Source of the DNA: Closterium sp. NIES-65
Taxonomy: Eukaryota; Streptophyta; Zygnematophyceae; Desmidiales; Closteriaceae
DNA length: 64,000 nt
NCBI GenBank assembly: GCA_948144175.1
Contig: CANXME010000387.1
Location: 896,501 to 960,500 of the forward strand
Direction of reading: 5' to 3'
Positions within the stretch are counted from its first letter, which is position 1. Every line of letters begins with the position of its first letter. Positions 11,690 to 23,820 of the stretch are shown one piece after another. Below the pieces are notes generated by a model. The model saw only the letters and a list, made by a program, of their open reading frames with translations. It made no database searches and was not told where the DNA came from. The position numbers and the translations under genes are program-made.

Positions 11690-13561
11690 CTGTATCCGCC
11701 TCCGTGCAGTGAGTCACCCGCTGACGAGCAGGGGTGAACTGGTGGACACCCGCATCCTGGAGGTCAGCACCACTCACCAAGTTTGTCGAGAACGAGGGGA
11801 GGTAGAGACCAGTCAGGGTGCCAGAGGGGGGCCGCCGGACACGGGAGGACAGTGGAGAAGCGAGACAGGACAGGCCCCCCAGAGGGGTCAGCCAGGGACA
11901 CCGCAACCGGCCGACTCAGCGGCGTGAGAGTGGTGCGGTCCCTAAAGAAGGAGCGAGACGCTCCAGAGTCAAGGGTGAAGGTGTGAGAGGCCGAAGCCGA
12001 CACAGTACCTGAGAGGGCAGACTCACCAGCACCTGAGAGCACAGACGCACTGGCACCTAGAGCAGCAGCCTCACCAGTACCTGACGCGGCAGTACCAATG
12101 CCCGGGTCGGGCGGGAAACACCAGTAACAGTCATCCTCATCACTAACCACAGCATACATAGCAGAGAGAATAGCATCAAAATCAAGATCATAAATAGCTA
12201 CACCAGCCCTAGACAGCTCCCCCCAGCGGGGGATCTCAGCGGCCTCCGGAAACTGCTGACGCCAGGCGTCGGTCAGGCGGCCAAAGCAGCGGCGGGCTGT
12301 GTGGGCGCCTCCACACCTCTCCCCTGCACGGTCACCGGTGCGAAGAACGTAGGGGCAGGGACCAAGCGCACCACCACGCTGACGCTGCAAGTACCACTCA
12401 CGGAGCTGCTGAGGGGCGGGGACGGTGCGAGAGCGCTGCTGCTGCTGTGGCTGCTGCTGCGGCTGCTGCTGCTGCTGTTGCTGGCGCTGACCACCCCCAG
12501 AGCTGCTCCGCTGGGACGAGCCACTCCGACCCCCGCCTCCACCGCAACCCCCGCCTCCACCGCCACCCCCGTCTCCACCGCCACCTCCCCCACCAGGACC
12601 GTCGCTCCCACCGCTCCCACCGCCTCCTCCGCTACCACCTCCGCCGCCACCTCCGCCTCCACCGCCGCCACCAGTACCTCCACTCCCGCCACCACCCCCA
12701 CCGCCACCCCCACTCCCCCCCGCCACCCCCACCGCCTCCTCCACCGCCCCCTCTAGCTCCACCCGCTCCCTTGCCCCCCTTGCCCTTGCCAGAGCGGCGT
12801 CTGCCGCTGGGGGCAGACGCCGCGCCGACCGACTCAAAACCAGTGAGGTCGGCCGCAGCGGCAGAGGCGACAGAGGGCAGCAGGGGGGAAGGACCACACC
12901 CCTCAAAGATGGGGGTGCGAGGGTCACCCCGAGAGGCCCCTACAGCGACAATACTCTTCTCAGCCGCTAGCAGGGACTCCTCAAGGAGGTCGACAGTGAG
13001 AGTGGTGGGACAGACAGAGAGAAACTGGTCCCTAACGACACGAAGGGACTCAGGGAGACGGGTGACGAGAAAGTAGAGAGTGATGTACATGGGAGGAGGG
13101 TTCGCAGCGCGGAACTCAGCAGGAAGGGCAGCGCGGTAGCGGGTGTCACTAGCACGGAGGTGGGTAACGAGGTCAGCGACAGTGGGAAAGGAAGCGAGGT
13201 CAGGGAAGAGAAACGGTAGCATGAGGCGGCTAAGGGTAGCGGAGGAAGGGGAGGAGTAGCGTGCAACTACAGCGTCGTACAAGGCCTGAGCGGTCTTGCA
13301 CTGACTAAAGTGGGCACGCTCAGAGGAAGGGAGGTGGCGATGCACAGCAAGACGTGCAGCAGCATCGCGGGTCGCCCACTTGGAGCGAACGGCAGAGTCA
13401 GCATCAGCAGGAGGGGCAGGGACAGCGCCAGAGACAAAGTCAAAGAGAGAGACCTCATCTATCGCATCACACAGCAAGTACAGCTGCAGGTCTTCAATCC
13501 AGACGGCAAAGTCAATGGCCCTCCCCTCAGCGTCAAAAGTAAGAACATTGGGGGTGGCCAT
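11690..13561 (-). pseudogene. Copia B gag-protease region, frameshifted
   Basis: The gag start is most likely the ATG at 13561 (MATPNVLTFDAEG), matching A's start. Gag runs to about 12900 and enters a glycine-rich tract (12500-12780), where the frame changes. Beyond it lie a cysteine/histidine block (GDRAGERCGGAHTARRCF) and protease DSGASRSFFRD near 11965. Two more shifts fall near 11835 and 11690. The shift in the glycine tract sits in GGN repeats, a place prone to slippage and to assembly error. Confidence 0.8.
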
Positions 13562-13639
13562 GGCAGCAGCTGAAAGTCTCACCGGGCTGGGAGAGTCGGG
13601 TAGGTAAGCAGCAGAGGAACACAGCTCAGGAACAGCAGC

Positions 13640-14400
13640 ACGGCTCCTCAGGCGGCTCGGGCGGCTCGGGCGGCTCGGGCGGCTCGGGCGGCTCGGGCGG
13701 CTCGGGCGGCTCGGGCGGCGGCTCGGCTGCAGCTCAGCGGCGGCTCGGCGGCGGCTCGGGCGGCGGCTCAGGTGGCCCGGGCGGCGGCTCAGGCGGCGGC
13801 GGCTCGGCGGCGGCGCAGGTGGCGGCGGCTCGGCGGCAGCGGCGGCGGCCCAGCTGCTGGTGGGCGGCTCGGCTGCTGCTGGGCGGCTCGGCGGGGCCGC
13901 GTAGCAGAGGGCGGCGGTGCCGCGTAGCAGAGGGTGGCGGGGCCGCGTAGCAGAGGGCGGCGGGGCCGCGATCGAAGGGCGGCGGGGCCGCGATCGAAGA
14001 GGGCGGCGGGGCCGCGTAGCAGAGGGCGGCGGGGCCGCGTAGCAGAGGGCGGCGAGGCCGCGTAGCAGAGGGCGGCGGGGCCGCGATCGAAGGGCGGCGG
14101 GGCCGCGTAGCAGAGGGCGGCAGAGCCGCGTAGTGGAGGGCGGCGGGGCCGCGTAGCAGAGGGCGGCGGGGCCGCGTAGCAGAGGGCGGCGGGGCCGCGT
14201 AGCAGAGGGCGGCGGGGCCGCGTAGCAGAGGGCGGCGGGGCCGCGATCGAAGGGCGGGGGGGGGCCGCGATCAAAGGGGGGGCGGCGGGGCCGCGTAGCA
14301 GAGGGCGGCGGGGCCGCGATCGAAGGGCGGCGGGGCCGCTAGGGAAGGGCGGCAGAGTCGCTAGGGGAAGGGCGGCGCAACGGGCCGCTAGGGGCGACAC
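13640..14400. repeat. GC-rich leader minisatellites of copia B
   Basis: Two arrays lie between the gag start and the primer-binding site: GGCGGCTCGG units (13650-13800) and about 20-bp units built on GGCGGGGCCGCGTAGCAGAG, some with GCGATCGAAG variants (13900-14345). They are untranslated leader of the minus-strand element. Confidence 0.9.
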
Positions 14401-14472
14401 GACGGGTCGCTAAAAAAAAACGCGCCTCGGGGCGCGGTTCGGTGGGCCCTAGAAGCAGTCCCTAGGAGGGAA

Positions 14473-14619
14473 CCTGCTCTGATTCCATGTGAAATCAAAG
14501 AACCAGAATGGATGACTATGAAGTGAAGTGAATACAAGTAGGAAACCCTAATTGTGTTGTACCCCCTATGGGATACCCCACTATAGCCTACAGAAACAAG
14601 TAAGCTATATGTTCTGACA
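14473..14619 (-). repeat. Primer-binding site and 5' LTR of copia B
   Basis: The LTR occupies 14488-14619. The adjacent minus-strand TGGAATCAGAGCAGG (14473-14487) is a one-base variant of the initiator methionine tRNA site. GTCCA follows at 14620-14624 as the second copy of the target duplication. Confidence 0.9.
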
Positions 14620-17600
14620 GTCCAGTAGGCACAAGGCCTAGAAGAGTGCAAAAGCGCTGATGGTCACAAGGCTGAAGCGCCTTGGTGAACACATCAGCAG
14701 TGTTGGCCTCAGAGGCCACGTAACGCAGGCGAAGCTGACCACGCTGCTGCAGCTCTCGAGCAAGGAAGTAACGCAGAGCAATGTGCTTCGTTCTGTGCTC
14801 CAGTCTGTGCTCCTCACACAAGGCAGTGGCTGCCTTGTTGACGACGTACAGCACTGGAGGAGAACGAGGCTGCTCTCCAAGGTCGGTCAGCAAGTAGGTG
14901 AGCCAGCGTAGCTCCTGGGCCGCCATGGCTGTGGCGTAGATCTCAGCCTCACAACTGGAGCTGAGAACAGAAGAAGAGCGAGTAGAACGCCAAGAAACAG
15001 AACTAGAGCCAAGATTGAAGGAGTAACCCTGAGACGACCGCTGAGTAGCCTGGTCGTCTGCCCAAGAAGCGTCTGAGTGCCCAGTTAGAACAGCTGGGAC
15101 TCGCCCTCCAAGCACTAGTCCCATGCCCGACGTACTGCACAAGTAGCGCAACACCCTCTTAGCTGCATCCATGTGCTCCTTCCGGTGACGGCCGGGAGCG
15201 ACATAGCGTGCAAGAATGCTGAGAGGGTATGCAAGGTCTGGTTGAGTGCAGGTCATCAGGTACATGAGGCAACCCACAAGCTCTGGATACGGGCCACTCG
15301 GCTCTACGGACTCATCCGAAGGCAGAGCTGAGAGCGAGTGACCGGTAGGCAGAGGAGTGGGCTGAGGCGAGGAGTACGTGAAGCGGAAGCGCTGAAGGAC
15401 CTGCTGCACCATGTGTGACTGAGTCAAGGTGATGGTGCGGCGTGCTCTGTCCCGGGTGATCCGCAAGCCAAGATAGCTTGTCAGTTCACCCAGGTCTGTG
15501 CATGTGTGTCTCTTCTGCAGCTCCGACTTCACGTGGGCGAGTGCCACAGTGTCAGCAGTAGCAAAGACCAAGTCGTCGACGTACACAAGGACGTAGAACG
15601 GCGGCAGTGAGGTGTCGGTGCGTAGAAACAGCGACGGGTCAGCAGTAGAATGCGCGAACCCAAGAGCCGCAAGCGTAGTCCTCAGTGTGTCGTGCCACTC
15701 ACGAGGCGCCTGGCGGTGACCGTAGACTGGCCGTCGGAGGCTCCACTGGGTACCAGGAGGGAATGACCCAGTGAAGCCAGGTGGATGGCGCAGCCAGATC
15801 TCCTCGTGCAGGCTGCCCTGCAGGAAAGCAGTGCTGAAGTCAAGCGAGTGGAGCTCGTAGTCACGCTGAGCGGCGACGTGCAGCAGAACCCGAAGAGTGG
15901 TCATCTTCGGGGTCGGGGAGAAGGTCTGGAAGAAGTCAACTCCCTCTCGCTGACTGAAGCCTCGTGCAACGTAACGCGCCTTGAAGACAGGCGGAGAGCC
16001 CGGCGGCCGCTTCACCCTGAAAATCCACATGCCACTGACGATGTTCGCCCCAGGTGGGGGAACCTCGTCGACGTAGGTGCCTGTGGACTTCCAGGAAGCC
16101 ATCTCTGTGTCCATGGCTGACTGCCACTGAGAGGAGTAGGGACTGGCCATCGCCTCTGCGTAAGAGCGTGGGGTCGGGATGTCTGGTGCATCCGGGTCTC
16201 CCTCAGGGGCAACAAGCATGGACACGAGATGGGGCAAAGCGGCAGAAAAGCACTCAAACTCCTCCTGCCTGTCCTCAAGGACGTTATTGCCAAGAGCACA
16301 CTCACCCCCGACGGACGGAGGACAGACAGACTCAGACTCAGCAACTAGGCTAGCAGCGTAGTCTAGACGACAGCGAGCAGCAAAGTCGACAAGCTCAGCA
16401 ACTAAGGCAGACGCAGCAGCAGACTCAAAGGAAGGGTCAGTGACAACAAGAGCCAGGAGACGCGTGACAGTAGGACTGGTAGCACGAAGAGAGTCTGACC
16501 CAGGGTCAGCAAGAGCAGGAAGAGAGGAAGCAGGAGGAGACGTCAGTGGGACACGCTGTGGAGCAGTGGACGGACGAAGCGCCATCCGGTGAGTGCCTGG
16601 GATAGCAGGAAGACGCTGACGCTGGACTCGACTACTAGAGAGAGCAATGCGGACAGGCGACTCGGGACGAGACTTAGGCGATGCAGGACGAGACGCAGGC
16701 TCACGCCGCTCAGTAAGACCTCCAGTCGGACCAGTGTAAGGAGCAGGACCAGGGACAGAGGAGGCAGACGGTAACGCCGACTGCAGCTGGACAGGCGGAG
16801 GACACGCTAAGGAGGGAGGAGGAAAAGGAGGAGGAAGCTGACCAAGAACCTGCTGAAGGAGCGGAACAAAGTACGGCCGAGACCGAGCAGCGACACCAGA
16901 GCCAACAGGGACACTCGCACCAGGGTCCGCAGCACCAGCAGCAGCTCCAGCGCCCACGTCTTCAGCACCAGCGGCAGCTCCAACGCCCGGGTCCTCAGCA
17001 CCAGTAGTAGCTTCAACGCCCGGGTCCGCAGCACCAGCGGCAGCTCCAACGCCTGGGTCCTCAGCACCAGCAGCAGCTCCAACGCCCGGGTCCTCAGCAC
17101 CAGCAGCGGCTCCAACGCCCGGGTCCTCAGCACTAGCAGCAGCTCCAACGCCCGGGTCCTCAGCACCAGCAGCAGCTCCAACGCCCGGGTCCTCAGCACC
17201 AGCAGCAGCTCCAACAGCAGCGGGGTCCGTAACACGAGGCACGCCACTCCGAAGAGTGCAGCGCCGCTCGTACCACTCACGGATCTGCTCGCGGGAGGGG
17301 AGCTCCCGAACGGGAGAAGAAGCACTAGCACCAGTCCCAGTAGTACGTCCGGCTCGAGCGGTACCTCTCCGGAGGCTGCAGTACTCTAAGTACCACGCAC
17401 GCAGCTGCTCCGAGGAGAGGGCTCCTCCAGGTGCAGGACTCCCAGGCCTAGTACCTCCAAACTCAGAACCCCCAGACTCCGGACTACGCAGCTCAGCACC
17501 ACGAGGCTCCACACCCCCAAGCTCAGCACCCTCAAGCTCCACACCCCCAGGCTCCACACCCCCAGGCTCCACACCCCCAGGCTCCACACCCCCAGGCTCC

Positions 17601-20600
17601 ACACCCCCAGGCTCAGCACCCCCAGGCTCAGCACCCCCAGCAGGACGAGAGTCGACAGCTACCTCAACAGGCTCAACCGGGTCTACCTGAGACACATCTG
17701 AGGGAGCGGCACCCTGAGGGGGGAGGGGGTCTGCAACAGCAGCACCTGGCGCGAGGAAGAGAGGCGGGGGGGGGAGCGAGGCAGTGCGGTAGGGGAAGAG
17801 GCGGTAGTAGGGGACGGACTCGTCAAAAGTGACGTCCTGGGAGGGCAAGACTCGGCGCGAGGTGGCGTGGTAAAACTGCCAACCAGACGCGTCCGGGACA
17901 AAGCCGAGGAAGACGCAGGGAACAGCACGGGAGGAGAGCTTGTCCGCAGACGAATCGCGGACAAAAGCTCGAGACCCCCAGACCCGAAAACGCGACGCAT
18001 CGCCAACCTCCCCCGTCCACAGCAGCGTGGGCGAGGTCTCCGGCAAGGAGACACGGGGCCAGAGGTTGAGCTGATGCGCAGCGTACCGGACCGCAAACGG
18101 CCACAGAAAGTGGGGGGCAGCCGCATGGATCAAGGAGGTACGGGCGACCTCCATGACCAGGCCAATGCGGCGCTCCGCAACCCCATTCTGTTGTGGAGAA
18201 GCTGGAAGCGTGAACGACTGCTCAATGCCGTGCTCAGCACAGTAGGCTGCCAAGAGGTCGGAGGAGAACTCACCACCTCTGTCAGAGTGCAAGCGCAGGA
18301 CAGGAAAGTCCGAGTGAAAACGCTCACTGAGCTGGAGACGGGCTCTGCGGATCCAAGGGATCAAGACATCAGGGACCTCACCCTTGGTGCGCAAGGGGAA
18401 GACCGAGGTGTAGCGCGAGTAGTCGTCAACAACTATCAGGAAGTACCTCTCCTGACCCTGACCACGGACGCGGGCTGGGCCCCACACGTCCATGTGGAGT
18501 GTCTGCAAGGGAGCAGTCGTCGGGGAGAACGAGGAGGAGTGAGGAGCGGCGCGCTGCCGTCCCTCGACACAGGGGAGACAGGTAGGAGCAGGCGAGGGTG
18601 GGAGGGCAGGAAGGACCCTGGGCAGGCCAGAGACAAGGTACCGGGAGTGCATGGCACGAAGCCGCTGCACAGACGGGTGGCCAAGGCGGTGGTGCCAGAG
18701 GACAGTCTCGTGTGCCAAAGAGCGACACGAGCAGGGGGCGGACAGCTGACCTGACGCGGACGCGGACGCAGTCGCAGCAACCTGAGGGGACTCAATAGTC
18801 AGTGTGTACAGGTCCGACCCCGGCTGCCGAGTGAAGGTAGCCAAGTGACGGCCCGTACGAGCACACGTGCAGTGTGTCACGCGCTCGTAGGCAGGGGTGA
18901 ACTGGTGAACACCCCAGTCCTGGAGTGCACATCCTGCCACCAAGTTCGTAGAGAACGAGGGGAGGTGGAGACCTGACAGTGTGCCCGACGGGACCGCAGG
19001 GCAGGGAAGGACAGTGGAAGAGGTCGCAATGACCGGACCCCCAGAGGGGTCAGCAAGGGAGACAGCAACTGGCCGAGCAAGCGGCTCAAGGGCAGTGCGG
19101 TCACGAAAGAAGCAGCGAGAAGCACCTGAGTCCAGTGTGAAGGTGTGTAGTGCGGCAGTCGACGCAGTACCAAGGGGGGGAGACACACGAGCACCTAGAG
19201 CAGCAGCCTCACCAGTACCTGGGGTAGCCGACACGCGAGTACCTGGAGCGGCAGACGCACTGGCCCTAATGCCCGGGTCGGGCGGCACACACAAGTACTC
19301 AGCACCCTCTCCACTACTAGACATCACATACATGGCAGATAGAATAGCATCAAAGTCTAGAGCATAGATATCAATCCCCTTCTTCAGGAGATCAAGCCAG
19401 CGGGGCAGCTCAGTGGCCTGAGGGAACTGAACACGCCAAGCGTCGTCGAGACGAGAGAAGCAGCGCTGTGTGGCGTGCGGTCGTCCACACTGCTGACCAG
19501 TGCGGTCACCAGTGCGAATGACGTACGTGCAGCTAAGACCACCCCCACCCCCGTGCTGAGAGTACCACTCACGGACCTCCTGGGGCGAGGGAGTGTGCTG
19601 CTGGCCCTGGCCACCGCCAGTGCCTCCACGGCCACCACCACCGCTGCCACCTCCTCGACCACCCCAACCCCTGCCGCCGCCTCGTCCACCGCCACCCCAA
19701 CTGCCGCCTCCACTCCTGCCACCTCCCCCGCCGCTGCCGCCACCACCCCCACCGCTACCACTCGCCCCTCCAGCCGAGCCACCACCCCCACTGCCTCCAC
19801 CGCCCCCACCGCCGCCTCCCCCGCCGTCACTGCCACCACCCTTGCCCCCTTTGCCCTTGCCGCTGCGGCGTCCGCTCGAGGCAGATGCAGCGCCGACCTT
19901 CTCAGTACCAAGTAGGTCGACAGCAGCAGCATAGGCGACAGAGGGAAGAAGGGGGGAAGGAGAACACCCCTCAAAGAACGGGGTGCGGGGGTCGCCACGA
20001 GAGGCACCTACAGCGACTATGCTAGTCTCAGCTGCAGGTAGCTCCTTCTCGAGGAGGGCAATGGTGAGCTCAGTGGGGCAACGAGCTAGGAAGTGGTCCC
20101 TGATAGCACGCAGTGTGTCAGGGAGGCGGGTGACTAGGTGGTAGAGAGTGAGCCAGAGTGGAGGGGGGTGCGTGGCAAGGAACTCAGCAGGCATGGCGGC
20201 ACGGAAGCGGGCCTCACTAGTACGGAGGTGCGTGATGAGGTCAGCGATTGTGTGAAAGGAGGCCAGGTCGGGAAACAGGTAGGGGAGGGAGAGACGGCCT
20301 AGTGCGGCAGAGGCAGGTGAGGAGTAGCGAGCAACTACAGCTGTGTAGAGTGCCTGTGCAGTCTTGTGCTGACCAAAGTGCTCGCGTTCGTCTATCGGCA
20401 GGGAGTTGCGAATGGCGAAGCGAGCGTGGGCATCACGAGTCTGCCACTGTGAGCGAGCAGTGCTGTCAGCAGTAGCAGCAGGGGCAGTTACATGGCCTAG
20501 GGCGTGATCGTACAGTGAGATGTCATCCTTGGCTGTGAGCTGTAGGTAGAGGTGCAGGTCATCGAGCCAGGTGTCAAACTTCACAGGGCGGCCCTCAGCA

Positions 20601-20629
20601 TCGAACACGAGAACCTGTGGGCTAGCCAT
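14620..20629 (-). CDS. Copia A gag-pol polyprotein
   Basis: One frame of about 2,000 codons from the ATG at 20629 (MASPQVLVFDAEGRPVKFD). Approximate order: gag 1-245; glycine-rich tract 260-360; Cys/His zinc-knuckle-like block (residues 380-410, spacing unlike the classic CCHC); protease DSGASRCFFRD near 498; pre-integrase HHRLGHPS near 646; integrase MDVWGP near 713, then SDRGGEFSS and QNGVAERRIG; a repeat-rich linker 1000-1250; RT with [11 protein letters not shown] near 1683; RNase H SDASWADD near 1852. The RNase H motif that reads YVDN in B is YVVN here, so a catalytic aspartate is lost. The last codons run into B's LTR at 14619, which cuts off the original C-terminus after RNase H. The frame is long but the element is probably inactive. 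Confidence 0.9.
16910..17220. repeat. 33-bp coding repeat in copia A linker
   Basis: Nine units of 33 bp encode variants of VGAAAGAEDPG on the minus strand, in frame, between integrase and RT. A separate 15-bp array (GGVEP units) lies at 17500-17640. B has only the 15-bp type, so the linker repeats have diverged between close relatives. Confidence 0.9.
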
Positions 20630-21611
20630 AAGAACAGTAGAAATAGCAGCAGTAGCAGTAGGAGAAGCAGGTAGGACGAACCAGGTAGGGCAGGGCGGCG
20701 CGGCTCGGTTCAGGTCGGGTCGCGGCTCGGTTGGGTGGCGCGGCTCGGTTCAGGGCGCGCGGCTCGGCTCGGGGCACGCGGCTCGGGTCGCGCGGCTCGG
20801 GTCACGGCGGGGACGGGCCGCTCGCTCTCCCTTGTGTGCTGCGGCGGGAACGGGCCGCCCGGGGCCTCTAGGTGGTGGGCACGGGTCGGCGAGGTCGGCA
20901 CGGGGCCGGTTGGGGCCCTAGAGGGGCGAGCGCGGGGCCGATCGGGGCCTGAGCGGGGCTAGCGCGGGGCCAAACGGGGCCTTGACGGGGCTAGCAAGGG
21001 GCCGACGGGGCCTGAACGGGGCTAGCGCGGGGCTGACGGGGCCTGAAACGGGGCCGACGGGGCCTGAAACGGGGCTAGCGCGGGCCCGATCGGGGCCTGA
21101 ATGGGGCTAGCGCGGGGCCGACGGGGCCTGAGAGGGGCTAGTGCGGGGCCGACGGGGCCTGAAAGGGGCTAGCGCGGGGCCGACGGGGCCTGAAACGGGG
21201 CCAACGGGGCCTGAAACGGGGCTAGCGCAGGCCGACGGGGCCTGAGAGGGGCTAGCGCGGGGCCGACGGGGCCCGAAACGGGGCCGACGGGGCCTGAAAC
21301 GGGGCTAGCGCGGGCCGACGGGGCCTGAGAGGGGCTAGCGCGGGGCCGACGGGGCCTGAAACGGGGCCGACGGGGCCTGAACGGGGCTAGCGCGGGGCCT
21401 GAACGGGGCCTTAAAGGGGCCGACGGGGCCTGAACGGGGCCGCTAGGGAGAGCGGGCGTGGGGCCGACGGGGCCTGAACGGGGCTAGCGCGGGGCCGTCA
21501 AGAGGGGCCTCTAGGGGCGTGACACGCCGAGGCGCCCTAGGGCACAGGTAGGTAGGTAGGTAGGTAGTTACGTAGTGGTGGGCCCTTAGAAAATTTCGGT
21601 CCTAGGAAGGA
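20630..21611. repeat. GC-rich leader of copia A
   Basis: Untranslated leader. 20690-20870 carries GCGGCTCGG-type repeats. 20890-21500 carries an array of about 30-bp units built on GGGGCCTGAAACGGGGCTAG. The units differ from those in the leaders of B, C and J. Confidence 0.9.
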
Positions 21612-21757
21612 CCTGCTCTATACCATGTCAGAATCACTGAACAGGAATGGGTGAACTAGCAGTGAAATGAGTACAAGTACCTAACCCTAGAATTGTGTAC
21701 CCCCTATAGGCTAACCCACTGTAGCCTAAACTAACACAACATATATAATGTTTGACA
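21612..21757 (-). repeat. Primer-binding site and 5' LTR of copia A
   Basis: The LTR is 21626-21757. The adjacent minus-strand TGGTATAGAGCAGG (21612-21625) resembles the initiator methionine tRNA site with one base missing. TCTTG at 21758-21762 is the right target duplication. Confidence 0.9.
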
Positions 21758-21949
21758 TCTTGCACACGTCACTATGCTTCTCTATAAGGTTAATGTTGTT
21801 TCTGATGTAATAAATAAATTTCGTTCCTTTCATTACTGCATACCAAGTTTGGCATCAGGATTCGGTTTCCAACAAGTTTGTAATCGGTTTACAAACATCC
21901 GCTTTGCAACTCTGCACCTAGGCTCTCCCTCAATGGTCTATTCTCCGCT
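21758..21949 (+). repeat. 5' LTR of copia E, right part
   Basis: Continues the E LTR from 6821 and matches 27734-27923. It ends CCGCT where the 3' LTR ends CCGCA. TGGTGCGGTGAGCG from 21950 is the probable primer-binding site and is unlike the sites of A to D. Confidence 0.85.
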
Positions 21950-22010
21950 TGGTGCGGTGAGCGTGGAGGCACACTCAAACTTCAGATAGCCTCTTATACG
22001 ATCGACGAAG

Positions 22011-23753
22011 TTGTCAACTTTGGGCCGGCATCCACTTCGATTCCGTATAGCAGGTGAGGGCGCCGCTACGGAAGTAATGGACCTAGAGGCGGAGGTTGCT
22101 GCTTTGCGGGAGCGCCACAGTCGTGGCGAAATCAGTGACGTGGATTTGGAGCTGATGATCGAAGGAGCTCGTGTGAAGTGGGCTCGCTATCACCCTCCTC
22201 CTTGCGCTGAGGCGGAAATTGAGTCTGTATCTCCCTATGCTGAAGACAACAACGTTAACCTCGATGGCAATGAAGGCGCAAGAGTTACGTGCGGTGAACT
22301 ACGAGGGGCCGTCAGAATGAACACTTCGAGCGTTGGTGGAACGCAAGCGCAAGTCCTTCAGTCAGCCGCTGCAACAAGTGCGCATAGTGACGTGCACGGT
22401 CGTCGCAACTCTACACGACAAAGTGGTGGCGGAACCTCGTGGACATTGAATGCGTCAACTGTACGCAATGGTGGCACCGCTTCGGAACACAGATACTTCA
22501 AGTTCTCACCCGACAAGATCGACGTGCCGAAAGTGCTTGAAGGGTATCACGACTTGACAACGTAAGTCGAGTCTATTGAGCCGCAGTTGGAGATTGCACA
22601 ACTGAAGAAGTTCGTTGATGACATAGTCGAGGTGCCGCCCGAGGAGGACGATGAGCGCCGCGCATAGTTTCATTTTGCACAGCTGTTGACGTTTATGGTC
22701 ATCTCAAGGTTTTGCCCGCTAGTCGTCCAAGTTGCATTGAAGCCTTGCCGTCTTTGGGTGGACGCAGGTTTTCAAGCTTGGCATTCATAATGAAGACCTA
22801 CAAGGCAACGGATGACCTTTACATCGGTCAGCTAGAGGTCGACAAATCTGGAGATGGGGGAGCACGAAAGCGCAACCGAATATTGCAATCGCACACAACA
22901 AATTCTCGCAGATCTGCGTATGGCTGGTGTGGACTACTCAATGTCTTTGTATGTCACGCATGTCATCAAAGGTCTCCCAGCAAGCTACAATCGCCTGCGA
23001 CGTATGGTGAAACTCCCGGGTGTACGCGAAGAGCTTGATGGGGATATGCTTTTGAGCTACAACATTGAAGAGGTGTTCACACTTAAATTCGATTAGCGCA
23101 AGGAGCAAATTCTCCCTCAAGTCAACTATGTCGCGTCGAAGCAGCAACGGAAGCAACAAAAGTGGGAAAAATTGCACGGAGGAGGTGACAATGACAAACA
23201 AATCAGTCGCGCGAAGACAACCAAGAGTGACGAGCGTTCTGGTGGCAGAAAGCGCAACTCTCAACGGTACTGTTTTGTTTGTAGAGATCCTGAGCACTTC
23301 GCGAACGAGCGCCTGGATTGGGTTAACAAGGAGGCTGGCGATGGTCAAGAAGCTCCACGCGGACGATCGCAAAACCGTCAACCTCGTCGCGAAACCGCAT
23401 ACCGCAAGGACAAAAAACAATATGATTCCAAGGACAAGCAGCACTCAGATGCTGGAACCTTTCGCGGAAAAGGTGTAAAGGACGCTCTGAGTGACGACGC
23501 GCACCACGAAGGGCAAGCATTGTGTTCAATGGTCGCCATGGTGACGGACGCATCCGTGGAACCAACCATTTCTTTGGCTCCGGAAACTGGTGAGAATTTC
23601 CAGGCAGTTGCTGCAGCGGTGCAAGCAAATCCAAACGTGGTACTCCTCGACAGCGGCTGTTCTCATCACCTCATGGGGACGCGTGAGGCATATGTGGAGA
23701 TGAATGCAGAAGTCGACGTTCACCATGTGCGTGGATTCAACGGTGCGATTTAG
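22011..23753 (+). pseudogene. Copia E gag-protease remnant
   Basis: The frame from about 22011 to 22565 gives a gag N-terminus with an acidic helical start (DLEAEVAALRERH). 22712-23096 holds the gag middle in two frames (ATEYCNRTQQILADLRMAGV). 23172-23753 has a basic stretch, a Cys/His motif (CFVCRDPEHFANE) and the protease site LDSGCSHHLMG near 23647. Stop codons at 22563 and 23094 and frame changes show that it is dead. The protein is of a different copia lineage from A, B, C and J: no glycine-rich gag and a classic DSGCS protease. Confidence 0.8.
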
Positions 23754-23820
23754 GCTGCGTAGGGGCGCGGCACATTTCATCTTCTAAGAGGCAGCGAGCA
23801 CGAAGGTTCTCATTCCTGAT

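Larger units (their letters stand above)
7212..14619 (-). mobile_element. Ty1/copia retrotransposon B, nested in A
   Basis: It has 132-bp LTRs at 7212-7343 and 14488-14619 with one difference, flanked by GTCCA on both sides (7207-7211 and 14620-14624). Orientation is minus, with a primer-binding site at 14473-14487. It belongs to the same protein family as A, but its LTR sequence differs. Gag and protease are broken by frameshifts, while the integrase to RNase H part is open. The near-identical LTRs make it the youngest layer of the nest. Confidence 0.95.
6822..21757 (-). mobile_element. Ty1/copia retrotransposon A, nested in E
   Basis: It has 132-bp LTRs at 6822-6953 and 21626-21757 (three differences), starting TGTCA and ending TGACA on the plus strand, flanked on both sides by TCTTG (6817-6821 and 21758-21762). 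Orientation is minus: the primer-binding site lies at 21612-21625, and a purine tract (TATGGGGGTG) abuts the LTR at 6953. The interior carries a GC-rich leader and one long polyprotein frame. Element B (7212-14619) sits in its 3' end. Removing A restores a continuous E LTR, which proves the insertion order. Confidence 0.95.
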
